A stretch of 64,000 nt of DNA. Origin: Candidatus Methylacidiphilales bacterium. GTDB lineage: Bacteria > Verrucomicrobiota > Verrucomicrobiia > Methylacidiphilales > CAZTYG01. The notes below the pieces were generated by a model. That model was not told the DNA's origin. It did not search any database and was given only the letters and a program-made list of their open reading frames with translations. The stretch lies in NCBI GenBank assembly GCA_033875315.1, contig JANRJG010000042.1, positions 1 through 64,000 of the forward strand, read 5' to 3'. Shown here one piece after another: positions 17,557 through 27,456 of the stretch. Position 1 is the first letter of the stretch. Every line of letters begins with the position of its first letter. Both the position numbers and the translations under genes were made by a program.

Positions 17557-20304
17557 TCAACCCACCACCGCCCCGGTGCAACGGGGACAAAGTTCCGGAT
17601 GCTCCGGATGTGAGCCCAACTCCGGGAAGAATTTCCAACAACGAACACATTTCCGGCCCGGATGCCTCATGGCCACCACTTCCATCGTCCCCTGCCCCTG
17701 CTCTTTCTCCTTCGCCTCCCCTGCCAAGAGATTCACTTCGGAAACCAGGCAAACCTCGGCCAGCAAAGCAGCGTCTGACGGCGAAAAACCAGAGGCGCTG
17801 ACCTCCAAGGCCGCCTCCAGATTCTTTCCGATGATTTTTTCACGCCGCAGGGCTTCCAACTTTTCATTCGCGGCCGACCGCAATGCCAGGATTTTCTCCC
17901 AACGAGCGACAAAACCCTCCGGCAGCACCGGCTTGTGGGCCACCGGGAAATCCTGGAGGTGCACCGAATCACGCACTAACCCGGCGGTCTGCCACTCGCC
18001 CGACCGGTTCGATGCCATGAACTGCCAGGCCTCTTCGGCCGTGAACGGGGTGATCGGCGCCAGCAACCGGCATAAAGTGTCCAACACCGCATGCATCACT
18101 GTCTGCGAGGACCGGCGGCGAGCGCCACCGTCCGGATCACAATACATGCGGTCCTTCAGGACATCGACGTAGAAGGCCGAGAGATCGACCGCGCAGAAGC
18201 GGTTGATGGCCTGGTAGGCCTGGTAGAACTCATAGTCGTCGTAGGCCTTCCGCACCGCGGCAACAACTTCCTGCAGGCGGTCGAACAGGTAGAGGTCGAT
18301 CTCGTCCAGATCCTTCACGGCAATGGAATGCAGCGCGGGGTCGAATCCATCGAGGTTGGCCAGCAGGATGCGCAGGGTGTTGCGGACGGACCGGTAAGTG
18401 TCCGCCACACGCGAAAGGATGTTCTTCGAAAAAGGCACGTCGTTGGTGTAGTCCTGGCTGGCCACCCACAGGCGGAGCACATCGGCCCCATACTCACCCA
18501 CCAGAGTGGTCGAATCCGTGGCCCCGCTGGATTTGGAATACTTTTTGCCCTGTTCATCCACGATGAACCCGTGGGTCAGGACGCTGCGGTAGGGCGCACA
18601 TCCGTTCGTCATGACCGAAAGGCACAGCGATGAGTTGAACCACCCCCGGTGTTGGTCGCTGCCCTCGAGATAAAGGTCGGCCGGAAAGGAAAGGCGCTTC
18701 TTCACCACCGCGGCCTGGCTGGAACCGGAATCGATCCAGACATCGAGCGTGTCCCGGCCTTTGGTGAGTCCAGCGGGCAGTCCGAGCCGGGCTGCCAACG
18801 CATCGGCACCGGTCTTGAACCAGACGTCGGTCCCTTCCTTCTCCACCAGATCCGCGAAAGCGCGCACGGATGCTTCGGTCATCACGGGTTGGCCTGCCTG
18901 ATCAAAAAACGCAGGGATCGGGATGCCCCAGGAACGCTGCCGGGAAATGCACCAGTCCGGACGCGAGGAAACGGCCCCATGAATGCGGTTGCGGCCCCAA
19001 GCGGGTATCCAGCGCACCCGGTCGATTTCCTCCAAGGCCGTGGCCCGGAAGGCGTCCACCTTGATGAACCATTGCGGCACCGAGCGGAAAACGATGGGCG
19101 TCTTTGAACGCCAACAATGCGGGTAGTCATGCACGTAATCTTCCCTCGCCCAAAGACGGTCCTTCACCTCCAAAAGGCCGATGACCAGGGGATTGGCCTT
19201 GAATACGTACTGGCCGACCAACTCCGGCACGCCGCAGGCCTCGGTCAGACACCCCCGGTCATCCACGGGCGAAAACGCCTCCAGCCCGTGCTGTTTTCCG
19301 AGGAAATAGTCGTCCGCACCATGTCCGGGAGCGATGTGGACGATGCCCGTTCCCGCATCGGCGGTGACAAAATCCGCCGGATAAACATTCCCGGTCCGTT
19401 CCAAGAAGGGATGGTGATAGGTCGCTCCGACCAATTTGGTCCCGGCAAAGGATGTACCCAAAAGCCGGCACCCCTCAAATCCCGGCGCTTTGCCCGCGAG
19501 ATCGGTCTGCACCACCATCTTGACGCCATTGACTTCGTAGACCCCGTAGGAAAGCTTCTCCGAGACAGCCACCGCCAGGTTGGCCGGCAGCGTCCACGGC
19601 GTGGTCGTCCATACCAAAAGCGATGTCTTTTCGGGAACGCCAAGTTTTTGCGCGCTCTCCATCGTAAGAGGAAATTTCACAAAAATCGCCGGATCGGTCT
19701 TCTCCACGTATTCCACTTCGGCCTCGGCCAGTGCGGTCTGGCAGCCGGTGCTCCACGAGACCGGTCGCAACCCCTGATAAACAAGATCCCGGCCAACGAT
19801 GGAGGCAAATCCGCGCAGCACTTCCGCCTCATAGCCCGGGTCCATGGTGATGTAGGGATTTTCCCAGTCGGCCAGCATGCCCAGTCGGCGGAACTGCCCG
19901 CGTTGGATGTCGATGAACTTGCGCGCCATTTCCGCGCTTTTCTCCCGGATCTTCACCGGATCACCGCCCTGGTCGCCCAGTTCCTTGACCACCTTGTGCT
20001 CGATGGGCAACCCATGGCAGTCCCATCCCGGGATCATCGGGACACGGAACCCGGCCATGTTGCGGGTCTTGGCCACCAGATCCTTGAGGGTGAAACTGAG
20101 CACATGCCCGATGTGCGCATCCCCGTTGGCAAACGGTGGTCCCAGATGGAAGATGAACGGCGGCGACCCGGCCCGCTTCTCCTGGATCTTTGCATACAAG
20201 CCGCTGCGTTCCCACAGGGCCAGCAGGTGGGGTTCACGCTTGGCCAGGTCCGCCTTCATGGGAAAGGCCGTTTCGGGAAGTTGCAGGGTGCTCTTGTAGT
20301 CCAT
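17557..20304 (-). CDS. ileS: Isoleucyl-tRNA synthetase
   Basis: Class I aminoacyl-tRNA synthetase charging tRNA-Ile, with a CP1 editing domain. With the ATG at 20304 it has 915 aa. The HIGH motif appears as DAHIGH in the N-terminal Rossmann domain, and the second signature appears as KYSKS, a common variant of KMSKS. A zinc finger closes the C-terminus (CVRC and CPRC about 20 residues apart). I reject the upstream TTG at 20337 because homology starts at the later Met. It is co-oriented with lspA, 3 nt apart. No T-box leader is seen upstream. Confidence 0.96.
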   Translation of the reverse strand: MDYKSTLQLPETAFPMKADLAKREPHLLALWERSGLYAKIQEKRAGSPPFIFHLGPPFANGDAHIGHVLSFTLKDLVAKTRNMAGFRVPMIPGWDCHGLPIEHKVVKELGDQGGDPVKIREKSAEMARKFIDIQRGQFRRLGMLADWENPYITMDPGYEAEVLRGFASIVGRDLVYQGLRPVSWSTGCQTALAEAEVEYVEKTDPAIFVKFPLTMESAQKLGVPEKTSLLVWTTTPWTLPANLAVAVSEKLSYGVYEVNGVKMVVQTDLAGKAPGFEGCRLLGTSFAGTKLVGATYHHPFLERTGNVYPADFVTADAGTGIVHIAPGHGADDYFLGKQHGLEAFSPVDDRGCLTEACGVPELVGQYVFKANPLVIGLLEVKDRLWAREDYVHDYPHCWRSKTPIVFRSVPQWFIKVDAFRATALEEIDRVRWIPAWGRNRIHGAVSSRPDWCISRQRSWGIPIPAFFDQAGQPVMTEASVRAFADLVEKEGTDVWFKTGADALAARLGLPAGLTKGRDTLDVWIDSGSSQAAVVKKRLSFPADLYLEGSDQHRGWFNSSLCLSVMTNGCAPYRSVLTHGFIVDEQGKKYSKSSGATDSTTLVGEYGADVLRLWVASQDYTNDVPFSKNILSRVADTYRSVRNTLRILLANLDGFDPALHSIAVKDLDEIDLYLFDRLQEVVAAVRKAYDDYEFYQAYQAINRFCAVDLSAFYVDVLKDRMYCDPDGGARRRSSQTVMHAVLDTLCRLLAPITPFTAEEAWQFMASNRSGEWQTAGLVRDSVHLQDFPVAHKPVLPEGFVARWEKILALRSAANEKLEALRREKIIGKNLEAALEVSASGFSPSDAALLAEVCLVSEVNLLAGEAKEKEQGQGTMEVVAMRHPGRKCVRCWKFFPELGSHPEHPELCPRCTGAVVG

Positions 20305-20401
20305 GAAAGCCGCAAAGGGTAGGTTCCCCCGTTGCAAAGGTCAATCGCCCGGCTGAAAGGAAAAGATGCACCCTCCCGGGGCTTTTGCTAAACTCCCCCA
20401 C

Positions 20402-20680
20402 ATGAAATCCGCCCTCGATATCGCCATGGAACGCTTCGCCGGGGGAAACCCCACCCCGAAACTCACCGACGAACAGAAGCAAAAAATTCAGGAATTGAAC
20501 AACTTCTACCAGGCCAAGATCGCCGAACGCGAAACCTTCCTCACCTCGCGCATCAAGGCGGCCGCCCAGGACGGCAACGCCAAGGAAGTGGAGGAACTCC
20601 AGGACCAACTTCGCCGCGACCTGGCCAATTTCCATGAGGAGCTCGAGGCCAAGAAGAAAAAAGTTTGGGACGGGGCTTGA
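20402..20680 (+). CDS. Small charged coiled-coil protein
   Basis: A 92 aa soluble protein without a recognised name. From about residue 20 it is almost wholly helical and rich in Glu, Lys, Gln and Ala, with heptad spacing consistent with two helices (about 21-50 and 55-88) that could fold back as a coiled coil. It ends in a Lys run before the last few residues. Similar small Verrucomicrobia proteins exist as conserved hypotheticals, from memory only. The ATG at 20402 is preferred over the upstream start at 20366. It is divergent from ileS and convergent with the DUF5069 gene. Confidence 0.6.
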   Translation: MKSALDIAMERFAGGNPTPKLTDEQKQKIQELNNFYQAKIAERETFLTSRIKAAAQDGNAKEVEELQDQLRRDLANFHEELEAKKKKVWDGA

Positions 20681-20713
20681 TCCAGCACAGCAAAGGGCGA
20701 AAAAGTTTCCAGT

Positions 20714-20734
20714 TCCTCCGTCCTCTGTCCTCTG
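20714..20734. repeat. Three tandem 7-bp units (TCCTCYG)
   Basis: TCCTCCG, TCCTCTG and TCCTCTG stand head to tail 34 nt after a gene end, with degenerate sequence before. Reverse-complemented they read GAGGACR, the same unit as the array at 30914-30948. The remainder of the gap between the convergent genes (20681-20783) shows no other structure. Confidence 0.6.
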
Positions 20735-20783
20735 CCCCACCCCCTGCCTTGCTCTGCTAACTTCGTTACCTTCTGTTTAAAAA

Positions 20784-21305
20784 TCAACCCTGCTTCGACT
20801 TCACGAAATCGATCAACACGCGGTCATTGTCGCCTGCCGACCAGGCCAATCGGAGAAAATCCGCCAGATGAATCCCGTGCTGGCGGGCGAAAGCGCGGTC
20901 ACCCCCGCAGCCATACATCAGGTCGGGGTTCATCTCACCGCGCAATTTGGCCCGCGCCTTGGCCATCAATCGTGGCAACCATTCGATCCCTTCCACCGCG
21001 TCGGTCTTGGCGGGCAGTTCCTCCATCCGGACCATGCCCCCGGTCTGTCGTCCTTTCAATTCCTGTAAAAAATAATCCCGCCGCACCGCCGTGATCAGCA
21101 GGCAGGTGGCAAAATCAGGTTCGTGGTATTTGACCGCATCCTCGACAAAGTCATAAAGCTCCTGGGCCGAACAGCCGATGCTTTCCAAAAACCGCACCTG
21201 TTCCCCACGGAAAATCTCCGGGGCCCCGCGCCTACCGGCAGCGTAGTGCTTCAATCCCTCCTCATAAATCTCCCGGAAAATCCTCGTCCAATCTGTGTCG
21301 CTCAT
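20784..21305 (-). CDS. DUF5069 domain protein
   Basis: A 173 aa soluble protein of unknown function. The second half (LPRLMAKARAKLRG, then MYGCGGDRAFARQHG and ADFLRLAW) matches the DUF5069 pattern that I associate with Verrucomicrobia and Planctomycetes; the first half (WTRIFREIYEEGLKHYAAG) is helical. There is no signal peptide or membrane segment. It is divergent from the DEAD-box helicase gene and convergent with the coiled-coil gene. Function is not inferred. Confidence 0.65.
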   Translation of the reverse strand: MSDTDWTRIFREIYEEGLKHYAAGRRGAPEIFRGEQVRFLESIGCSAQELYDFVEDAVKYHEPDFATCLLITAVRRDYFLQELKGRQTGGMVRMEELPAKTDAVEGIEWLPRLMAKARAKLRGEMNPDLMYGCGGDRAFARQHGIHLADFLRLAWSAGDNDRVLIDFVKSKQG

Positions 21306-21408
21306 CCCCTCATCCTACCCTTATCCCGCCCCCCATCAACCCCTCTGAACAAAATGCCTCCCCCCGCTTATTTCATGGGCAAAGCCGCTCCTTCCCCTAG
21401 GATGTCTC

Positions 21409-23139
<1,731 letters not shown>

Positions 23140-23168
23140 TTCTTATCCAAACGGATGCTGCTCTTTTT

Positions 23169-23265
23169 AACATGAAGCGCGCGAAGGCCACGAAGACAGA
23201 CAGGTATTGGCGGGCAAAACTCCATTCAGCGATCAGGAGTTTGTGCTTCGTGCTTTGCGGTGAAC
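23169..23265. repeat. Dispersed nonamer-bounded element, copy A (internally shortened)
   Basis: The left end carries three reverse-complement nonamers of the form CTTCRYGNN (23169-23195); the right end reads CTTCGTG-CTTTGCGGT-GAAC (23246-23265). The middle (23202-23239) matches the reverse complement of 24908-24946 at about 32 of 38 positions. Copy A therefore is an inverted, internally shorter relative of copy B. It fills nearly the whole gap between deaD and the AraC gene. Confidence 0.7.
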
Positions 23266-23277
23266 AGCCTTACGGCT
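23266..23277 (-). terminator. Small hairpin with the AraC-gene stop codon in its loop
   Basis: AGCC (23266-23269) and GGCT (23274-23277) flank a four-base loop that contains the TAA stop of the AraC-type gene. An alternative CAGCC/GGCTG pairing (23265-23269 with 23280-23284) is also possible. The stem is short and no T-tract follows, so it is listed mainly as part of the stop-in-hairpin pattern. Confidence 0.3.
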
Positions 23278-24127
23278 CCGGCTGCCGGTGCACCTTCCGG
23301 TAATCCCGCGGGGTGACCCCCGTTTCCTTGCGGAAGGCCCGCGAAAAATACAGCGGGTCCCCGTAACCACAGGCGGCGGCGACTTCCGCCACCGCCTTGC
23401 GTGTCTCCACCAGCAGGCGTTTGGCCTCGCGGATGCGCAGGCTTTGCAAGTACTGTCCCGGGGCCACCCGCACCACCTGCTTCCATCGCCTCCGGAACGT
23501 GGCCGGTGACAAGCCCTGCCTCGCCGCGACCTCGTCCCAGTCCACTTCCTGGGATAAGCGCCGCCGGACTTGTTGCCGGATGGCCGCGACCGCCCGCTCC
23601 GCCGGATCGGGTTCGGGATGGGACTGCCCCAAAAGACTGTCCAAGATCATCGATTCGCAGATCCGGTCCACCCGGTCGGCCGATCCTTCGACGGCCCCAT
23701 CCCCCATGGCCTGCTGCAATTCCTCGCATCTTTCCAACAAACGCCTGACATCCTGGATACGCCAAATGGGTTTGTCCGTGTGGACAAACCCCATCTTCCG
23801 GAAGGCCCCCACCAGCCGTCCCGGGTAAACCACGTAGAGTTCCTCCCAGCTCTCATGACCATCGGCCGGGCCGTAGGCCACCGGATCACCCGGCCACTGC
23901 ATCAACACCGCCGGCGCGGCAAACTTCCACCTTCTCCCTCCCCTCCGGTATTCCCCTCCGCCCGAAAGGATGAAAGAGTAGTTGCAGGTCGGAAAGGTCG
24001 TACGGACCCACTCCGTCTTTCGGCCGATGTAGCCTATGGTGGAAACCGGGAAAGGGGACGGATAACGGCGCAACAACGGGGCCCAATGTCTGATCAAAAA
24101 GTCCATATTTTCGATTAAAGCCTCCAT
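23270..24127 (-). CDS. AraC-family transcriptional regulator
   Basis: A 285 aa DNA-binding regulator. The first ~160 residues form an AraC-type cupin sensor domain (CNYSFILSGGGEYRRGGRRW, read as strands). The last ~100 residues carry two helix-turn-helix units (VDWDEVAARQGLSPATFRRRW and VAEVAAACGYGDPLYFSRAF), ending with the family signature F-R-K-E-T-G-V-T-P. It is divergent from the ThuA-like gene with only 41 nt between the starts, so it likely controls that gene and the Gfo/Idh gene beyond. The ligand, probably a sugar or sugar derivative, is inferred from the context only. Confidence 0.88.
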   Translation of the reverse strand: MEALIENMDFLIRHWAPLLRRYPSPFPVSTIGYIGRKTEWVRTTFPTCNYSFILSGGGEYRRGGRRWKFAAPAVLMQWPGDPVAYGPADGHESWEELYVVYPGRLVGAFRKMGFVHTDKPIWRIQDVRRLLERCEELQQAMGDGAVEGSADRVDRICESMILDSLLGQSHPEPDPAERAVAAIRQQVRRRLSQEVDWDEVAARQGLSPATFRRRWKQVVRVAPGQYLQSLRIREAKRLLVETRKAVAEVAAACGYGDPLYFSRAFRKETGVTPRDYRKVHRQPEP

Positions 24128-24168
24128 TCCCCTCTGACAATATCTATCTACGATGAACGGATTACTCC

Positions 24169-24807
24169 ATGAAGCGCAAAGCCCTCATCCTGGCCGGCGG
24201 GTGGCCCGGCCACCATCCGGAAAGCATCGCCGACCTCTTCCAAGCAGACTTGGCCACCGCCGGATTCAATGTTCAGGTGGAAAAATCCCTCGATCCCCTG
24301 GCCGATGCCTCCCTGCCTACCTATGACCTCATCTTCCCCTGTTGGACCATGGGTCAGTTGACCGACGTACAAAGCAAGGGTCTCCAAGCCGCCGTTCGCA
24401 GCGGCTCCGGCCTCGGCGGCATCCACGGGGGCATGGGCGATGCTTTCCGCGGAAACCTCGACTACGAATGGATGGTCGGCGGACACTTCGTCGGCCACCC
24501 GCACGTCGGCGATTACACCGTCCGCCTCAGGGTCATCGGTGATGAAATCACCGAAGGCATGCCGGAAGAATTTCCCTACCGATCCGAGCAATACTACATG
24601 ATGGTCGACCCCGGCATACGCGTCCTGGCAGAGACCGTCTACACCTACGAAGGCCACACCTGTGCCATGCCCGTCGTCTGGACCAAACAATGGGGCGCGG
24701 GCCGCGTCTTTTACAATGCCCTCGGCCATGATCCCAAAGAATTCCTCGACCATCCCCACGTCCGCCAGATGACTGTCCGCGGCCTCCTCTGGGCCGCACG
24801 TTCCTGA
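24169..24807 (+). CDS. ThuA-like domain protein
   Basis: A 212 aa soluble protein of the ThuA (trehalose utilisation) family, with a class I glutamine-amidotransferase-like fold. Visible blocks are ALILAGGWPGHHPES, GSGLGGIHGGMGDAF in place of the nucleophile elbow, MVGGHFVGHP, and WTKQWGAGRVFYNALGHD near the C-terminus. The usual catalytic Cys is absent, as in most ThuA proteins. ThuA family members help convert 3-keto sugars in Rhizobiales. It lies beside a Gfo/Idh/MocA oxidoreductase that could generate or consume a 3-keto sugar, and under a likely AraC regulator. Confidence 0.85.
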   Translation: MKRKALILAGGWPGHHPESIADLFQADLATAGFNVQVEKSLDPLADASLPTYDLIFPCWTMGQLTDVQSKGLQAAVRSGSGLGGIHGGMGDAFRGNLDYEWMVGGHFVGHPHVGDYTVRLRVIGDEITEGMPEEFPYRSEQYYMMVDPGIRVLAETVYTYEGHTCAMPVVWTKQWGAGRVFYNALGHDPKEFLDHPHVRQMTVRGLLWAARS

Positions 24808-24821
24808 ATTGGCACAAGGCA

Positions 24822-24984
24822 GTTCACCGCGAAGCAGAACCACATGATTGGAAATACCTTTTTTAGTACTCCAACCCCGATGTATAAGGATCGGGGTTGG
24901 ATTCATGCTCATCGATCGGTGAATGAAGTTTTGCCAGCCAATACCCGTATGCCTTCGCGAACTTCGTGTTCTTCGTGGTAAAAC
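24822..24984. repeat. Dispersed nonamer-bounded element, copy B (163 bp)
   Basis: The left end reads, in reverse complement, CTTCGCGGT-GAAC; the right end has CTTCGCGAA, CTTCGTGTT, CTTCGTGGT and AAAAC. Between them are a perfect 11-bp stem with an 8-nt loop (24871-24900) and the segment shared with copy A (24908-24946). It sits in the 216 bp gap between thuA and the Gfo/Idh gene, where no gene is seen, and the hairpin could attenuate or end transcription, though T residues lie before rather than after it. Confidence 0.7.
24871..24900. terminator. Perfect 11-bp hairpin inside repeat copy B
   Basis: CCAACCCCGAT (24871-24881) and ATCGGGGTTGG (24890-24900) are exact reverse complements around an 8-nt loop. 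A T run is at 24859-24864, upstream on the plus strand, and none follows. It may be a transcript-end or processing structure, or simply part of the repeat. Confidence 0.45.
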
Positions 24985-25023
24985 AACCTCATCTAAGCGG
25001 CTGAGAACCACCCAACGATTTTT

Positions 25024-26058
25024 ATGAAAACCTACGCCAAAGCCAAAGACATCAAGGTCGGCGTCGTCGGATACGGCGGCGCCTTCAACATGGGACGCCA
25101 GCACCTCAAGGAAATGCAGGCCGCCGGCATGACCCCGGTCGCCGTGGCTGAAGTCGACCCCGCACGGCTCGCCGTGGCCACACAGGATTTTCCCGGCATC
25201 CAGACCTACGCAACCGTCGCGGAAATGCTGAAGAAGTCCGATGTCGAGTTGATCGTGCTCATCACCCCGCACAACACCCACGCCCCCCTCGCCCTCCAGT
25301 GCCTGAAGGCCGGACGCCATGTCGTTAGCGAAAAACCCCTCGCCATCACCACCGTCGAGGTCGATGCCATGATCACCGCGGCCAAAAAATCCGGCGTCAT
25401 GCTCTCCACCTACCACAACCGCCATTGGGATGGCCGCATCCTCCAGGCGGTCGAACTGGTCAAAAAGAAAAAAACCATCGGCGACATCCTCCGCATCGAA
25501 TGCCACATGGGCGGCTACAACAAGCCCGGGGATTGGTGGCGCAGCAGCCGCAGCATTTCCGGCGGCATCCTTTACGATTGGGGGGTCCATCTTTTGGAAT
25601 ACTCCTTGCAACTCATCGACGCTCCCGTGACCGAAGTCAGCGGCTTCGCCCACCAGGGCTTCTGGGGCCCCAAGACCCCCTGGGGCAAGGACGCCAATGA
25701 AGACGAGGGTTTCGCCGTGGTTCGTTTCCAAAGCGGCCAGTGGCTGACCCTCTGCATCACCCAGATCGATTCCAAGGGCAAGGATGGCTGGGTGGAAATC
25801 ACCGGCACGAAGGGGACCCTGCTCCTGGACGGCCCGCACTCCACCCTCTACCAACACGCCGACGGAAAATCCCTCACCACCCGCCTGCCCAATCCGAAGG
25901 ATGAGGGCGCGAGATACTACCAAAACGTGGCCCGCCACTTGGTGAAGGGGGAGAAGCTCGTCATCACCGGCGAATGGTCCCGCCGCCCGATCCACATCCT
26001 GGACTTGGCCGCCCAAAGCGCCAAGAAAGGCAAATCCCTCCCGGCCAAATACGGCTGA
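25024..26058 (+). CDS. Gfo/Idh/MocA family oxidoreductase
   Basis: NAD(P)-dependent sugar or inositol dehydrogenase-like protein of 344 aa. The Rossmann fold is at the N-terminus (VGVVGYGGAFNMG), and SEKPLAIT around 102-109 is the EKP catalytic motif. The C-terminal alpha/beta domain contains GGILYDWGVHLLEYSLQLI, read as the family GG-x-x-x-D-x-G-x-H-x-x-D-like region. The substrate cannot be read from sequence. Its position after a ThuA gene and an AraC regulator fits 3-keto-sugar chemistry. Between it and ThuA lies a repeat element with a hairpin, so co-transcription is uncertain. Confidence 0.88.
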   Translation: MKTYAKAKDIKVGVVGYGGAFNMGRQHLKEMQAAGMTPVAVAEVDPARLAVATQDFPGIQTYATVAEMLKKSDVELIVLITPHNTHAPLALQCLKAGRHVVSEKPLAITTVEVDAMITAAKKSGVMLSTYHNRHWDGRILQAVELVKKKKTIGDILRIECHMGGYNKPGDWWRSSRSISGGILYDWGVHLLEYSLQLIDAPVTEVSGFAHQGFWGPKTPWGKDANEDEGFAVVRFQSGQWLTLCITQIDSKGKDGWVEITGTKGTLLLDGPHSTLYQHADGKSLTTRLPNPKDEGARYYQNVARHLVKGEKLVITGEWSRRPIHILDLAAQSAKKGKSLPAKYG

Positions 26059-26129
26059 CGCACCTAGATGGAGTCCTCAGAGCGCCAGCGGCTGCGAACT
26101 CAGAATACCCAAAGCCTGAAGCAATCCCC

Positions 26130-26900
26130 TCACTCCGCCCCGGAGGCCTTCATGAGGCGGGCAGCGATGCGCCGCACCCAGCAGCGCGGGACAAATCGAA
26201 CACTGAAGGAAAAGAGTTCCTGGAAAGCCGAGGTCCAGGCCACGGCGGCTTGGCCCTCCAATTGTCCCATGCCCGCACGCACCACCTCGCCGACCGACTG
26301 GCTGCGGGCAAAGAAACGGGGGTTCATCCCGGCCACTTGCTGGAACTCGGTGTCAACCGGGCCCGGACACAGGCAGCCCACATGCACCCCGAATCCGCGC
26401 GCTTCCTCGTGAACCGCCTCGGAAAAGGAAACCACGAAGGCCTTGCTGGCGGCATAGACGGCAAAGTACGGCACGGGTTGGAAGGCCGCGGTGGAGGCGA
26501 TGTTGAGGATGAATCCCGAACGACGTTCGCACATACCGGGGAGAAAGAGTCGGGTCAGGCGCACCAGACTCTCGACGTTGACCCGCAGCATGGCCGTGAT
26601 GTCGTCCTCGGACATTCGCACCAGCCCGGCCTGTTTGCCCAGGCCGGCATTGTTGACCAATCCACCCGGTGTCGCCCCCAGTGCGGCCACCCGGGCCAAA
26701 ATCCGGGCCGGTGCATCAGGGTCGGCCACATCTTCGACGAAGATCTCCGCCAAGGGTCCGAGTTCCCGGGCCAGGGACTCCAACCTTTCGTGACGTCGCG
26801 CCACCAACAGCACCCGATGGCCACGGGCGACAAAAGCGCGGGCAAAGCCCTCACCGATCCCGCTGCTCGCCCCGGTCACGACCACGATCGATGGTTTCAT
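26130..26900 (-). CDS. Short-chain dehydrogenase/reductase
   Basis: Classical SDR of 256 aa with NAD(P) binding TGASSGIG at 9-16, NNAG at 83-86, and the catalytic Ser136, Tyr149 and Lys153 (YAASK). An Arg at the end of the second strand (LVARRHERL) suggests NADP preference. A C-terminal extension with a hydrophobic stretch (ELFSFSVRFVPRCW) resembles the YqjQ/DltE-like SDRs. The substrate is unknown. It is divergent from ispF and convergent with the Gfo/Idh gene. A short CTCCG/CGGAG hairpin (26133-26145) lies directly before its stop codon. Confidence 0.85.
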   Translation of the reverse strand: MKPSIVVVTGASSGIGEGFARAFVARGHRVLLVARRHERLESLARELGPLAEIFVEDVADPDAPARILARVAALGATPGGLVNNAGLGKQAGLVRMSEDDITAMLRVNVESLVRLTRLFLPGMCERRSGFILNIASTAAFQPVPYFAVYAASKAFVVSFSEAVHEEARGFGVHVGCLCPGPVDTEFQQVAGMNPRFFARSQSVGEVVRAGMGQLEGQAAVAWTSAFQELFSFSVRFVPRCWVRRIAARLMKASGAE

Positions 26901-26971
26901 GCCATTATTCTATCCCGGGGTGGCCAAAAGAAAAGCATTGGCGGGCGCGGAGGCGTTTCTATCCTCCCCCC

Positions 26972-27454
26972 ATGCAACGCGTTGGTCTGGGTTATGATGT
27001 CCACCGCCTGGTCACCGGGCGCCCCCTTTTCCTCGGCGGGATCGAGATCCCCCACAGCCATGGTCTCGACGGCCATTCCGACGCCGACGTGCTCATCCAC
27101 GCCATCGCCGACGCCCTTCTCGGCGCCATCGGCTCGGGCGACATCGGCTTCCATTTCCCCAACAACGACCCCCGCTGGAAGGGTGCTCCCAGCCGGATCT
27201 TCCTCGAGGAAATCCGCCGCATGATCGATGCCCAGGGCGGGAAAATCATCAACATCGACGCCTCCCTCATCGCCGAAGCCCCGAAAATTGTCCCGCATCT
27301 GGCCGCCATGAAAGCCGCCCTCGGCAGCGCACTCGGACTCGACCCCAAGCGCATCGGCATCAAGGCCACCACCAACGAAGGCATGGGCTTCGTCGGCCGC
27401 CAGGAAGGCATGGGGGCCTTCGCCGTCGCCCTCGTCGACCTGCCCGAGGGTTGA
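26972..27454 (+). CDS. ispF: 2-C-methyl-D-erythritol 2,4-cyclodiphosphate synthase
   Basis: Fifth MEP-pathway enzyme, a trimeric zinc enzyme that releases CMP to form MEcPP, 160 aa. YDVHRL near 8-13 supplies Asp9 and His11 as metal ligands, and GHSDADVLIHAI is the family signature; ATTNEGMGFVGRQEG near the C-terminus is also typical. The ATG at 26972 is chosen because the family starts right there, although the frame is open far upstream. There is no Shine-Dalgarno sequence. The TGA is 2 nt before the tmk start, so the two are likely co-transcribed. No ispD is adjacent, though ispDF pairing is common. Confidence 0.95.
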   Translation: MQRVGLGYDVHRLVTGRPLFLGGIEIPHSHGLDGHSDADVLIHAIADALLGAIGSGDIGFHFPNNDPRWKGAPSRIFLEEIRRMIDAQGGKIINIDASLIAEAPKIVPHLAAMKAALGSALGLDPKRIGIKATTNEGMGFVGRQEGMGAFAVALVDLPEG

Positions 27455-27456
27455 GA

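Noticed and set aside
20305-20401. A possible T-box leader upstream of ileS
   Set aside because: The 97 nt gap has no specifier loop, T-box sequence or terminator/antiterminator pair; T-box control is largely a Firmicutes trait.
24148-26016. A 622-codon antisense frame spanning thuA and the Gfo/Idh gene
   Set aside because: It crosses two real genes and a repeat element, with no homology; a by-product of high GC content.
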